Program-made: the position numbers and the translations under genes | In this document: piece after piece, positions 34,943 through 42,597 of the stretch | Layout of the letters: each line of letters starts with the position of its first letter | How positions within the stretch are numbered: the stretch's first letter is position 1 | The notes under the pieces: model-generated | The model's input: only the letters and a program-made list of their open reading frames with translations | The model's database searches: none | What the model was told of the DNA's origin: nothing | Assembly (NCBI GenBank): GCA_018221285.1 | Contig: JAAOYJ010000003.1 | Coordinates: 213,030 to 277,029 of the forward strand | DNA length: 64,000 nt | Source: Candidatus Pacearchaeota archaeon | Lineage (GTDB): Archaea; Nanobdellota; Nanobdellia; Pacearchaeales; GW2011-AR1 | Direction of reading: 5' to 3'

Positions 34943-35337
34943 CCTTTTCTTAAATCCCTTGAATGAATTCCTTTTGCAAATTCTTTTGATCGATAAATTT
35001 TAATATGATTTTTCTCAAGTTCTCGTTGTAATTTATCTATGATTTTCTGATCATAACCCAATACAAAAACATCTGGTTTAACAGATTTTATTATCTCTAA
35101 ATTTTTCCCAAAACATTCCTTCACAAGAACAATTTCATCAACAACCTCTACACTCTTTATTACTTTCACCCTATCTTTTTGATTATTTATCGGGGGCCTT
35201 CCTTTGTTTTTACAAACCATTTTATCCTGAATAACAATTACTGTCAAATGATCTCCTTGCTTTTTTGCATCTTCAAGAAATTTAATATGTCCTTTATGCA
35301 ATATATCAAATGTTCCTGCACAAAGAACTTTTTTCAT
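34939..35337 (-). CDS. ribL: Archaeal FAD synthetase RibL-like nucleotidyltransferase
   Basis: A 132-residue cytidylyltransferase-fold enzyme. GTFDILHKGHI carries the HxGH motif, and SKEFAKGIHSRDLRK at the end resembles the ISSTxIR-type motif. Archaeal RibL makes FAD from FMN and ATP; the glycerol-3-phosphate cytidylyltransferase is the main alternative. It ends the ribosomal-protein operon on the minus strand. Confidence 0.78.
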   Translation of the reverse strand: MKKVLCAGTFDILHKGHIKFLEDAKKQGDHLTVIVIQDKMVCKNKGRPPINNQKDRVKVIKSVEVVDEIVLVKECFGKNLEIIKSVKPDVFVLGYDQKIIDKLQRELEKNHIKIYRSKEFAKGIHSRDLRKG

Positions 35338-35339
35338 TT

Positions 35340-35903
35340 TTACTTAGCCAAAGCCTTCCGAATCTGTCTCTTTGGCGCTTTAGTTTTACCACCTACTTGT
35401 TGCTTTCCCTTCTTTGCAGCAGCCTTCTCAAGTTTCTGCGTAACATCTGCACCAGCTTTTGCTTTTTCCTTTTCAACCTTTTTCTCTTCGTCAGTTTTCT
35501 CAGCAGGTTTAACTTCTTCTTTAGGTACTTTCTTTTTCTTACCCTTTTCTAGAGCTTCCAGAGCTTTCTTATCAGCCCTTGCTTTCTTAAACTTCAACTT
35601 AGTAGGATAATCAACAAGTTCAGCCCGAATAATATCACCATCTTTCACTGCCCTAACCCTGATCTTATGTGGGGGATTCTTAATTCCCCTTTGCCAAACA
35701 GCTTCGTTAAGGTAACCATCAATTTTAACCTTGCTCAAATCTCTGTCCCGGACCTTCATATGCCTCACCAAAAACTCCTTAATCGTCTTCATTGCCTTCG
35801 GAGTTTTCTTATATCTCACAGCATGTTTAATCTTATTTCTAATAGGAATAACATACTCTCTCTCGAGCTTGTCTGTTTTAGGTTCTGATTTTTTCTTCGC
35901 CAT
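35340..35903 (-). CDS. rpl31e: Ribosomal protein eL31 with long Lys/Ala/Glu-rich tail
   Basis: Large-subunit ribosomal protein near the tunnel exit. Residues 10-100 match eL31 (EREYVIPIR, FLVRHMKVRDRDLSKVKIDGYLNEAVWQRGIKNPPHKIRVRAVKDGD). The remaining 85 residues, rich in Lys, Ala and Glu (EEVKPAEKTDEEKK style), are an extension; typical eL31 is 80-100 residues. Genes for eL39, eS19 and unknown small proteins precede it in one operon, as in many archaea. Confidence 0.92.
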   Translation of the reverse strand: MAKKKSEPKTDKLEREYVIPIRNKIKHAVRYKKTPKAMKTIKEFLVRHMKVRDRDLSKVKIDGYLNEAVWQRGIKNPPHKIRVRAVKDGDIIRAELVDYPTKLKFKKARADKKALEALEKGKKKKVPKEEVKPAEKTDEEKKVEKEKAKAGADVTQKLEKAAAKKGKQQVGGKTKAPKRQIRKALAK

Positions 35904-35905
35904 TT

Positions 35906-36202
35906 TTAATATGAATAAATTTTAGCTTCTGGTTTGCCAAAATGGATTTTTTTAACCTCAGATTTACCAAAATACCCTTCAAATACTTCCCCAATTTTTC
36001 TATCTGATAAAATTATGTGACCATTTTTTTCAACTTTAGGTTCACCAAAATACCCTTCAAATAAGTTTTTAACTACTTTTTCAGAGAGCATTTGGCCACT
36101 TGTTTCCCAATATAATCTTGTGGCATGGTCTCTCATTTGCTCCTGCCCAGATCTCAGTGTCTTTGAGCCAAATTCCACAGGTTTATCTATTCTTGCTGCC
36201 AT
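35906..36202 (-). CDS. Hypothetical protein with FEGYFG repeats, in ribosomal operon
   Basis: A 98-residue protein of unknown function located between the eL39 and eL31 genes. Its C-terminal half contains two copies of FEGYFG(E/K)(P/S)xV, 26 residues apart, and a third reduced copy (HFGKPE). The DNA of the repeats shares a 20-base exact match (about 35967-35986 and 36044-36063). No signal peptide. Position suggests association with the ribosome, which is not proven. Confidence 0.6.
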   Translation of the reverse strand: MAARIDKPVEFGSKTLRSGQEQMRDHATRLYWETSGQMLSEKVVKNLFEGYFGEPKVEKNGHIILSDRKIGEVFEGYFGKSEVKKIHFGKPEAKIYSY

Positions 36203-36207
36203 TTTAA

Positions 36208-36411
36208 TTATCCAAAGTGCGACTTCTTCTGTCTTCGCGGTTTAATATGTAATTTAGTTCTTCTCCATGAACGTCTATGTTTAGTCATTGTCGACGGATG
36301 CACCTTCTTCCCAACTCCATACTTTCTAAGCACAGCCCACACCGGCGCCCACTTTGTCTGCCTAGCCTTTTTCGCCAACCTTTCCTTTTTCTGTTTATTT
36401 TTTATTCCCAT
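36208..36411 (-). CDS. rpl39e: Ribosomal protein eL39
   Basis: Small basic protein lining the exit tunnel of the large ribosomal subunit. KWAPVWAVLRKYGVGKKVHPSTMTKHRRSWRRTKLHI is the eL39 core (about residues 20-56), with a KARQTK segment before it. At 67 residues it is slightly longer than the usual 50. It is co-transcribed with eS19 and eL31. Confidence 0.92.
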   Translation of the reverse strand: MGIKNKQKKERLAKKARQTKWAPVWAVLRKYGVGKKVHPSTMTKHRRSWRRTKLHIKPRRQKKSHFG

Positions 36412-36415
36412 TTTA

Positions 36416-36613
36416 TTATTGAATGTATTTTAAGATATTCTCTTCCCCTTGGGTAATCTTAAGGAATTTCCCCTTCTCTTCTAGTAAAGAAGGTTGTAAA
36501 TAAACTTCCCCATCTTCTCCAATGAATATTTTGGTATTACCATGCTTATTTTCCATTAATCCTGGAGGAAGATTGCTCGTGATTTCATACCCTAGCAATT
36601 GTTCGATTTTCAT
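36416..36613 (-). CDS. Small hypothetical protein in ribosomal operon
   Basis: A 65-residue protein of unknown family. Its ATG overlaps the eS19 stop as TAATG, and its stop is four bases before eL39, so expression is coupled to the ribosomal genes. The sequence has a Lys/Glu-rich beta-type pattern (KIFIGEDGEVYLQPSLLEEKG). No function can be assigned. Confidence 0.6.
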   Translation of the reverse strand: MKIEQLLGYEITSNLPPGLMENKHGNTKIFIGEDGEVYLQPSLLEEKGKFLKITQGEENILKYIQ

Positions 36614-37041
36614 TATTTTATCCCCTCCATAAACTCTTTACCTTTAGCAGTAATTTGTCGACCAGGCTTCCTCTTTCTCAAACCCTTAAGGTCCTTAGCA
36701 ATCTCTGTGAAACCTGCAGCATCTGACTGCTGAAGAATTGTTCTAATTATCTTTCCACTTCCTCTCTTGAACTTCTCAGGCTGCATTCCCCTATCTTTCT
36801 TACTCCCATACTTTGTTCTCAATCTATTAACTCCAACAATTTTCTTTTTGTAAATCTGTCTCAAAATACTTGCAGCTCTCTTAAACCAAAAATCAGGATC
36901 ATCAATCGGTCTCTCTTTCGCAGGCCCCGACTTAACAAACCGCGCCCACTCAGGCTCCTCAAACTCCTCAACCTTCTTCAAAGCCTCAGCCAACTTAAGA
37001 TTATATTCCTGCGCATTCATTTCATATACTGTATTTTCCAT
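36613..37041 (-). CDS. rps19e: Ribosomal protein eS19
   Basis: Small-subunit ribosomal protein. EPEWARFVKSGPAKERPIDDPDFWFKRAASILRQIYKKKIVGVNRLRTKYG is the eS19 signature, and the C-terminal GRQITAKGKEFMEGI matches. The start at 37041 (MENTVYEMNA) fits the family N-terminus; a codon at 37086 would add 15 unlike residues. It begins a unit that continues with a 65-aa gene, eL39, a 98-aa gene, eL31 and ribL. Confidence 0.93.
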   Translation of the reverse strand: MENTVYEMNAQEYNLKLAEALKKVEEFEEPEWARFVKSGPAKERPIDDPDFWFKRAASILRQIYKKKIVGVNRLRTKYGSKKDRGMQPEKFKRGSGKIIRTILQQSDAAGFTEIAKDLKGLRKRKPGRQITAKGKEFMEGIK

Positions 37042-37128
37042 CTTAGCATTCCTCTCGGAATTAGAACAACCGAAGTTGTTTAACATAGAATTATGGAGAT
37101 TAAAGGTTTATAAGTTTTTGGTTATCTA

Positions 37129-37455
37129 CTAAATTCCTACTTTTTTCTCTAATTCAGTTATCACTTCCCCAAGATATGCTTTTTCTTTATTTGTATATGC
37201 CCTACATATAGCCAAATGTATATCATATTCGCTTAAACCTGTTTTACTTAGGGCATGAGAAAAGGTAGAATCAAAATTTCTTATTTTATCTAAAAGTTTA
37301 TGGGCAGGTGTTGATTCAGCAAATTCTCTTAAAATATCTCTTTGTAAGATAAGATAAACCCCCTCCCCACCATCAATCATTAATTCGTGGTCTTCAGGGC
37401 TTCTTTCCAATTCTTGAATTTTAATTCTATCCTTGTTATATAATACTCTTTCCAT
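37129..37455 (-). CDS. Hypothetical protein
   Basis: A 108-residue charged helical protein (RDILREFAESTPAHKLLDKIRN, SEYDIHLAICRAYTNKEKAYLGEVI) of no recognised family. It lies between the YhbY gene and eS19, with 50-90 base gaps on each side, so it may have its own promoter. Nothing more can be said. Confidence 0.5.
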   Translation of the reverse strand: MERVLYNKDRIKIQELERSPEDHELMIDGGEGVYLILQRDILREFAESTPAHKLLDKIRNFDSTFSHALSKTGLSEYDIHLAICRAYTNKEKAYLGEVITELEKKVGI

Positions 37456-37503
37456 GTTCTTTTGTTAAATTAAGCATTTATATCAATTTCTATACTCAAG
37501 AAT

Positions 37504-37752
37504 CTATTTCCGAACATCTCTTCGCCACTTCTTAATCACAATCGTAAAACCAATCACCCTCGCTGTGAAGTTCTTCCCAAGTTTATCAAGAATCTCTTCA
37601 GAATACTTCTTAACATCGTCCTTGCTCTCTCGAGCACTCGCCAAAACAGAAACCTTAACATTCTTACAATTATTAAACTGCCCCCTCAAACTTTCTATAA
37701 AATTATCTGTCACACCTTGCTTACCCAGTTGGATTTGTCTTACTTGCGGCAT
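37504..37752 (-). CDS. CRS1/YhbY (CRM) domain RNA-binding protein
   Basis: An 82-residue RNA-binding protein of the YhbY family, which binds precursor large-subunit ribosomes. IQLGKQGVTDNFIESLRGQF (the GKxG loop) and KVSVLASARESKDDVKKYSEEILDKLGKNFTARVIGFTIVIKK match the CRM fold. The start overlaps the metallopeptidase gene by 13 bases. It ends the coupled NYN / NFACT-R / peptidase / YhbY cassette just upstream of ribosomal genes, which points to ribosome assembly or rescue. Confidence 0.8.
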   Translation of the reverse strand: MPQVRQIQLGKQGVTDNFIESLRGQFNNCKNVKVSVLASARESKDDVKKYSEEILDKLGKNFTARVIGFTIVIKKWRRDVRK

Positions 37753-38384
37753 TTTTTTAGTAATTTGTTCATTTCTTTATAATTTAAATTGAATCCATAG
37801 ATTTTTTTGAAGGTTTGCTTAAATTCTTTTTCAGAGTTTATTGTTGAAAGAGATTTAATGAGTTTTAGTATTTTTCGCTTTCCAAAATTTTTAATGAGCA
37901 ATTCTACTGCGAATCCAGATTCTTTAAAATAAATGTCTCCTCCAGAGTTGGAATGATATGTGAGAAAATTAGAAAAGCCATTTATTGGAGGAAATTGATT
38001 TATTTGGTCTGCAGAATATAAGGTAATCCCTTCATTTAACCAATAAGGAGTTTCTTTCCCTCCTGATAAAATCTCAAAAAATAAATGGCTCAGTTCATGT
38101 TTAATTAGTTTGTAATATTTTTCATTGGAATATTTATGACAGCTCTCTTTATCAAAATTTTTCCTATCAAGCAAAAAAACATTCCTCCCATTTGCCTCTC
38201 CAATAAACCAGTCTTTTGTTTGTTGTTGTTTAAAATTATTGATATCTTTTCTAGTCTTCCAAACAATTATCCTTGGAATGTTTTTCTCCCATCTAATTCC
38301 CCAAAATTTTTTTAATTCATTCATCGCTTTCTTCCGCATATTTTCAATTAAAGTGTCTCTTTTAGGTTTTAGTTCAAAAATCAT
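37740..38384 (-). CDS. HExxH zinc metallopeptidase, cytoplasmic (peptidase MA-like)
   Basis: A 214-residue protein with a gluzincin-type zinc site: HELSH (H96, E97, H100) and WLNEG about 15 residues later (E118), as in peptidase MA-like families. There is no signal peptide or membrane helix, so it acts in the cytoplasm. It overlaps the NFACT-R gene start-to-stop by four bases (ATGA) and the YhbY gene by 13 bases. Its place between an NFACT-R and a YhbY gene suggests trimming of proteins at the ribosome; this is inference. Confidence 0.75.
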   Translation of the reverse strand: MIFELKPKRDTLIENMRKKAMNELKKFWGIRWEKNIPRIIVWKTRKDINNFKQQQTKDWFIGEANGRNVFLLDRKNFDKESCHKYSNEKYYKLIKHELSHLFFEILSGGKETPYWLNEGITLYSADQINQFPPINGFSNFLTYHSNSGGDIYFKESGFAVELLIKNFGKRKILKLIKSLSTINSEKEFKQTFKKIYGFNLNYKEMNKLLKKCRK

Positions 38385-38755
38385 ATATCTCTCCCCTTCA
38401 AAAACCTCTCAATTTCCTTCTTCCGAACTTTAATTCTCTTAAACTTATTAACTCCAAACGTCCCTGTCTTCATCCCCAAATCTTTGTAAACATCTTTTCC
38501 TTTGAACTTGTGAACCCAAACATCTTTCTTATTTTTCTTCCAATCCTTGCTATAAGTTGCACAGAAAATCGCTGCTTGTTTAATATCTCCCCATCTTGGA
38601 TTTCCCTTGATATTCACAAAAGGACTTCCAGCTTCGTCAGTATGCAAAACAATTTCATCTGGCTGGACCTGTGCAATAAGCTCCTCATTGTTCTGTGCAC
38701 TCTTCCCAGCTAAGATCAATGTGTTCCTGTCAGTAAGTAGTTCTCTGAATTTCAT
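38381..38755 (-). CDS. Stand-alone NFACT-R (DUF814) domain protein
   Basis: A 124-residue protein equivalent to the NFACT-R domain of RqcH/Rqc2/NEMF proteins, which bind split large subunits carrying stalled nascent chains. TLILAGKSAQNNEELIA (residues about 13-28) and LHTDEAGSPFVNIKG are the landmark motifs, followed by AAIFCATYSKDWKKNK. The other RqcH domains (NFACT-N, HhH, coiled coil) are absent, so this is a single-domain form. It overlaps both neighbours, an NYN nuclease and a metallopeptidase, by four bases each. Confidence 0.8.
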   Translation of the reverse strand: MKFRELLTDRNTLILAGKSAQNNEELIAQVQPDEIVLHTDEAGSPFVNIKGNPRWGDIKQAAIFCATYSKDWKKNKKDVWVHKFKGKDVYKDLGMKTGTFGVNKFKRIKVRKKEIERFLKGRDI

Positions 38756-39306
38756 TTTTCTTTAAAAAATTGTAGTATCTCTTTATTTTTTAACTTTAAG
38801 AATCTATCACATTTTTGTTTCAGATGCCATGAGAATTTATCTTCAAAACCAACATTAACGACACTTTTACCAACTTCTTGAACAATTTTTATTGCAGGAA
38901 CAAAATCTCCATCACTAGAAACTAATATAGCTATATCATAGGAGTTTCTATGTGCTAAATTAACCATGTCCACTGCAAGATGAATATCGTCTTCTTTAAC
39001 AAGATATATTGTTTTTCCATCAATTTTTTCTTTTTGCATCCTACAAAGAACTAGCTCAAAATTGGGTATTTTTCTAATTTTAGAAAAGAATTTTTGTTGT
39101 TTAGAGTAGGTTCCTAAATCCTTTTTTCTATTCAGCGGAGCAGTATAATAAAATGTTTTTACCAGTTCTTCTCTTCCTGTAAGATATTCAATAAATTCTT
39201 CTATGTTAAATAAGAATGATTTTCCAAGTCCTCTATTGACTTTTTTAGTAATATGATATAGATTGCTCCCGTCGATAAAGATAATAATCTTCTTTTTAGT
39301 TTTCAT
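38752..39306 (-). CDS. NYN-domain (LabA/DUF88) PIN-like ribonuclease
   Basis: A 184-residue predicted nuclease of the NYN family. IIIFIDGSNLY (catalytic Asp), KEDDIHLAVDMVNLA and DIAILVSSDGDFVPAIK are the conserved acidic motifs of NYN/PIN-like proteins, which cut RNA. The start at 39306 is chosen because conserved sequence begins right after it (a codon at 39321 is also possible). It heads a coupled cassette with NFACT-R, metallopeptidase and YhbY genes. A role in cutting mRNA or tRNA on stalled ribosomes is inference. Confidence 0.82.
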   Translation of the reverse strand: MKTKKKIIIFIDGSNLYHITKKVNRGLGKSFLFNIEEFIEYLTGREELVKTFYYTAPLNRKKDLGTYSKQQKFFSKIRKIPNFELVLCRMQKEKIDGKTIYLVKEDDIHLAVDMVNLAHRNSYDIAILVSSDGDFVPAIKIVQEVGKSVVNVGFEDKFSWHLKQKCDRFLKLKNKEILQFFKEK

Positions 39307-39350
39307 AAGCAACTTAATCAAAATATCTTAATAAATCTTTAGAAAATAAA

Positions 39351-39376
39351 CCCAGGGTTGGCTATGCAATCCTGGG
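39351..39376. other. Inverted repeat between divergent genes
   Basis: CCCAGG ... CCTGGG with a 14-base loop, extended inside by a TT/AA pair. It lies in the 178-base gap between the divergent NYN-nuclease and surface-protein genes, about 45 bases from the first and 110 from the second. It is G+C-rich compared with its surroundings. It could be an operator or an RNA hairpin. Confidence 0.4.
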
Positions 39377-39484
39377 GTGTATATTAATGTTATTAGAAAA
39401 AATATGTTTAAAAAACTTTAGGTTTAAGAAGTTCAAATCTATCCTCTTGGAAACTTTTATAAATTAAATTTGATTATACTTAAG

Positions 39485-42400
39485 ATGATGAAAAGAGGTT
39501 TGGTTATTTGTTTATTAATTTTGTTCGTTGGGATTGTTAGTGCAGGAGATGTTAATTTTATTCTTCCTTCTCAAGGAGGAGAATATAATGATATAATCAC
39601 GAGTATAGATTGGTCCTATAGTTCTAATCTAACAATAAATAGTACTTGCGAGTATAATCTTAATGATGGGAATGATGACCAGTCCTTTGATTGTTTAACC
39701 GAGAATTCTATTACAGGAATATCTTCAGAAGAGGGTTATAATAATTGGACCCTCAGTATAAGAGAAACTCCTACCTCATCAATTGATAGAGATTTCATAA
39801 CATTTTTTGTCGATAGTGAAGTGCCAATAATAAATGTTCTCTCCCCTACTAATGAGACTTATTACACAAATCAGAATTTTATCTCAGTTAATCTAACAGT
39901 TACAAAAGAAGGAACTATTCTTGGAGATGATAATTTAACTTCATTTGAATATACTATCTACAAATCTGGTGTTCAAGACTTTTGGGGGAATCTTCTAGAT
40001 AAAGCATCTTATTTGTTTAGATACCCTTCAGCTGGAACAGCTAATGATGGAAACTATTCCTATAAAGTTGAATTAATAGAAAATATCATAGGGCATCCAA
40101 CAATTTATCATTATAATTTTATCGAGAAATATTTCATCTTCGATACCCAAAACCCTTCAATCTCAATAACAACTCCTTCTCCAAACTCAAACCACTCAAA
40201 TGGCGTTTCAATAACGCTGAATGCTTCAGATTCTCTAAGCGGAATTGAAAGTACTCTAATTAATATCTCAAACGGGACTTATTCCGATACTTCGACTAAT
40301 TTATCCTATTCATGGGATTCTTCCCAAGTCAGCGACGGAGCCTACAACATAACTGCAATAGCAACAGATAAGGCAGGAAATTCAGATTCAACAACAATAA
40401 TAATCAATGTTGATAACTCCAAACCAAAAATTTATTTCAATTCTCCTGACGCAGATATTTATAATTCAAACCAAACAATAAACATAACAGCAAGCGACGC
40501 TCATCTAAAGAATATAACTTTATTCGTCGACGGTTCAATAAGAAACTTTACAACAACTTCTGAACTAATCTCTGAATTAGGAGAAGGTAACCACACAGTT
40601 TATGCAACTGCCTGCGACACATTTAACAACTGCAATTCAACAGAGTCAAGAATAATAGAAGTTGATACAATCCCTCCTTATTTAACAAACGCAACAAGTT
40701 TGAGTTACTTAGTTTTCTCTCCTGCAAACAGCGACGGGTTTTTTGACAGTGTTGATATCATTATGAATGCTAGCGAGTTGATTAAGGATTGGAATACCAC
40801 ATATATTTATAATTCAAGTAATGAACCGGTCTTTAGAGAAAATTCACCTGATGGCTCTCCGGATAATTTAACATCTTTTTTGTTTAACTGGGACGGGAAA
40901 TATAAATATTATTCTCCTGCTGGAAATTACGTCCCAGACGGTATCTACACAATTAATACAACAATTACAGACAGAGCAGGAAACTCTGTAGAGATTTATG
41001 TTGGAAATGTTACAATTGACAACACAGCACCGACGATAAATTTAACTGGAAACTCAACGATAACTTTAGAGGTATTTAGTAGTTACACAGAACAAGGAGC
41101 AACCACAGACGACGGAAGCCCTGTAGTTATAGATAACTCCATAGTAAACACAAGCTTAGTGGGTTCTTACAATATAACTTATAACTCTGAAGATGATGTT
41201 AAGAATTCTGCAATAGAAGTGATAAGAACAGTTAATGTTGTAGATACAACTGTACCAGTAATTACATTAATCGGAAACTCAACAATCACAATTGAACTTG
41301 GTTCAAATTACACAGAACAAGGAGCAACAGCAACAGATACTTACGACGGAAATTTAATCGGAAGCCTTGTTATTGATAATTCTTCTTTGAATACAAATGC
41401 TGTTGGAACCTACAACATAACCTATAATGTAAACGACAGTTCAGATAATTTTGCAACAGAAGTCATAAGAACAGTTAATGTCGTAGACACAACACTCCCA
41501 ATAATAACTCCAATATCTCCAAACAATAATCAGGCTTTTGCATTCGACGATAATGATGTCTCAATAGAATATTCCTATAGTGATTCATCTCCTCTGGATA
41601 ATTGTAGTTTAATATTAAATAGTGTCCCAAACCAATTCGGAACTTCTAATTTCACATTAAATGATTTATCTTCTGGAGAATATGCTTGGCAAATAATTTG
41701 TAATGACAGCGAAACAAATCAAGGAACTTCTTCAATAAGACAATTTACAATCCTCTCAAACTTTACAGAAGCATCTGAGTTCAGCGAATACACAAACCTA
41801 GCAGAAGAATTAAACATCTCAAACGTGCTTTACTTCTTTGTCAACGGAACTTATGGAATGATTAACTTTACAGAGCAGATAGACTTTTCTTCGGGTTTTG
41901 ACTGGACACTGTTTATTAGTATCTCGGGAAATAGAATTTATGTTAATTCAACAGGACAGTCAGAATTAAACAAGGCAGCAATAATAACTTTTTATAATGT
42001 AACACTAAGCGACCCTGAAGTTTTGAAGGACGGCTCTTCATTCTGCCATTCAACTTCTTGCCCAAGTTATAGTTATGCCAATAATATCTTAACAATCACT
42101 GTAACAGAATTTTCAGAGTATACTCTGAGAGAATATGTTGCGCCGTCCTCTTCAAGTTCTTCATCATCTTCAGGAGGAGGCGGAGGAAGTACTGCTTATT
42201 GGACGTGTATTGAATGGGAAGAATGGTCTGAATGTGCTGATAGTGAACAAACAAGGTTTTGCGAAGTTAAAGAAAGAGCAACCTATACAACCAAGTCAGA
42301 TGTTATAGAAACAAGAACTTGTACTGAAACAACTTTACTTTCATCAAACGAGGAAGTAAGTACAACTCCTCAAGAAGAAATAATTGAAGAAGAACCAGCA

Positions 42401-42544
42401 TCAGGATTATTCGGAATTACAGGTGCAGCAATAACCGACCTCGCAGGCACAGGAAAAGGAAAATTAACAATAGCCTTTATAGTACTAGTTCTTATTGGAG
42501 GAATAGGATTTACTGTTTATAGAAGGAAGTTTAAGAAATATTAA
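39485..42544 (+). CDS. Large anchored surface protein with DUF5011 domains, TSP1-like motif and ITGAAI anchor
   Basis: A 1019-residue protein (start ATGATGAAAAG; the second ATG is also possible). A signal peptide is followed by Ig-like domains rich in NxS/T sequons (about 20-515), two DUF5011-like domains (about 515-670, each with LTGNSTI or LIGNSTI and YTEQGAT), another beta domain, a Ser-rich linker, a Gly run, and a thrombospondin type 1-like element (WEEWSEC ... QTRFC ... TRTC, about 898-940). Next come FGITGAAITD, one membrane helix (about 993-1012) and a basic tail. A TATA-like CTTTTATAAATT lies at about 39453. Adhesion is the likely role. Confidence 0.85.
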   Translation: MMKRGLVICLLILFVGIVSAGDVNFILPSQGGEYNDIITSIDWSYSSNLTINSTCEYNLNDGNDDQSFDCLTENSITGISSEEGYNNWTLSIRETPTSSIDRDFITFFVDSEVPIINVLSPTNETYYTNQNFISVNLTVTKEGTILGDDNLTSFEYTIYKSGVQDFWGNLLDKASYLFRYPSAGTANDGNYSYKVELIENIIGHPTIYHYNFIEKYFIFDTQNPSISITTPSPNSNHSNGVSITLNASDSLSGIESTLINISNGTYSDTSTNLSYSWDSSQVSDGAYNITAIATDKAGNSDSTTIIINVDNSKPKIYFNSPDADIYNSNQTINITASDAHLKNITLFVDGSIRNFTTTSELISELGEGNHTVYATACDTFNNCNSTESRIIEVDTIPPYLTNATSLSYLVFSPANSDGFFDSVDIIMNASELIKDWNTTYIYNSSNEPVFRENSPDGSPDNLTSFLFNWDGKYKYYSPAGNYVPDGIYTINTTITDRAGNSVEIYVGNVTIDNTAPTINLTGNSTITLEVFSSYTEQGATTDDGSPVVIDNSIVNTSLVGSYNITYNSEDDVKNSAIEVIRTVNVVDTTVPVITLIGNSTITIELGSNYTEQGATATDTYDGNLIGSLVIDNSSLNTNAVGTYNITYNVNDSSDNFATEVIRTVNVVDTTLPIITPISPNNNQAFAFDDNDVSIEYSYSDSSPLDNCSLILNSVPNQFGTSNFTLNDLSSGEYAWQIICNDSETNQGTSSIRQFTILSNFTEASEFSEYTNLAEELNISNVLYFFVNGTYGMINFTEQIDFSSGFDWTLFISISGNRIYVNSTGQSELNKAAIITFYNVTLSDPEVLKDGSSFCHSTSCPSYSYANNILTITVTEFSEYTLREYVAPSSSSSSSSSGGGGGSTAYWTCIEWEEWSECADSEQTRFCEVKERATYTTKSDVIETRTCTETTLLSSNEEVSTTPQEEIIEEEPASGLFGITGAAITDLAGTGKGKLTIAFIVLVLIGGIGFTVYRRKFKKY

Positions 42545-42597
42545 ACCCACTGCTCTTTGCGAGCGACTGCGTCGGCGAGTAAGCGTGGATTGGGTCG

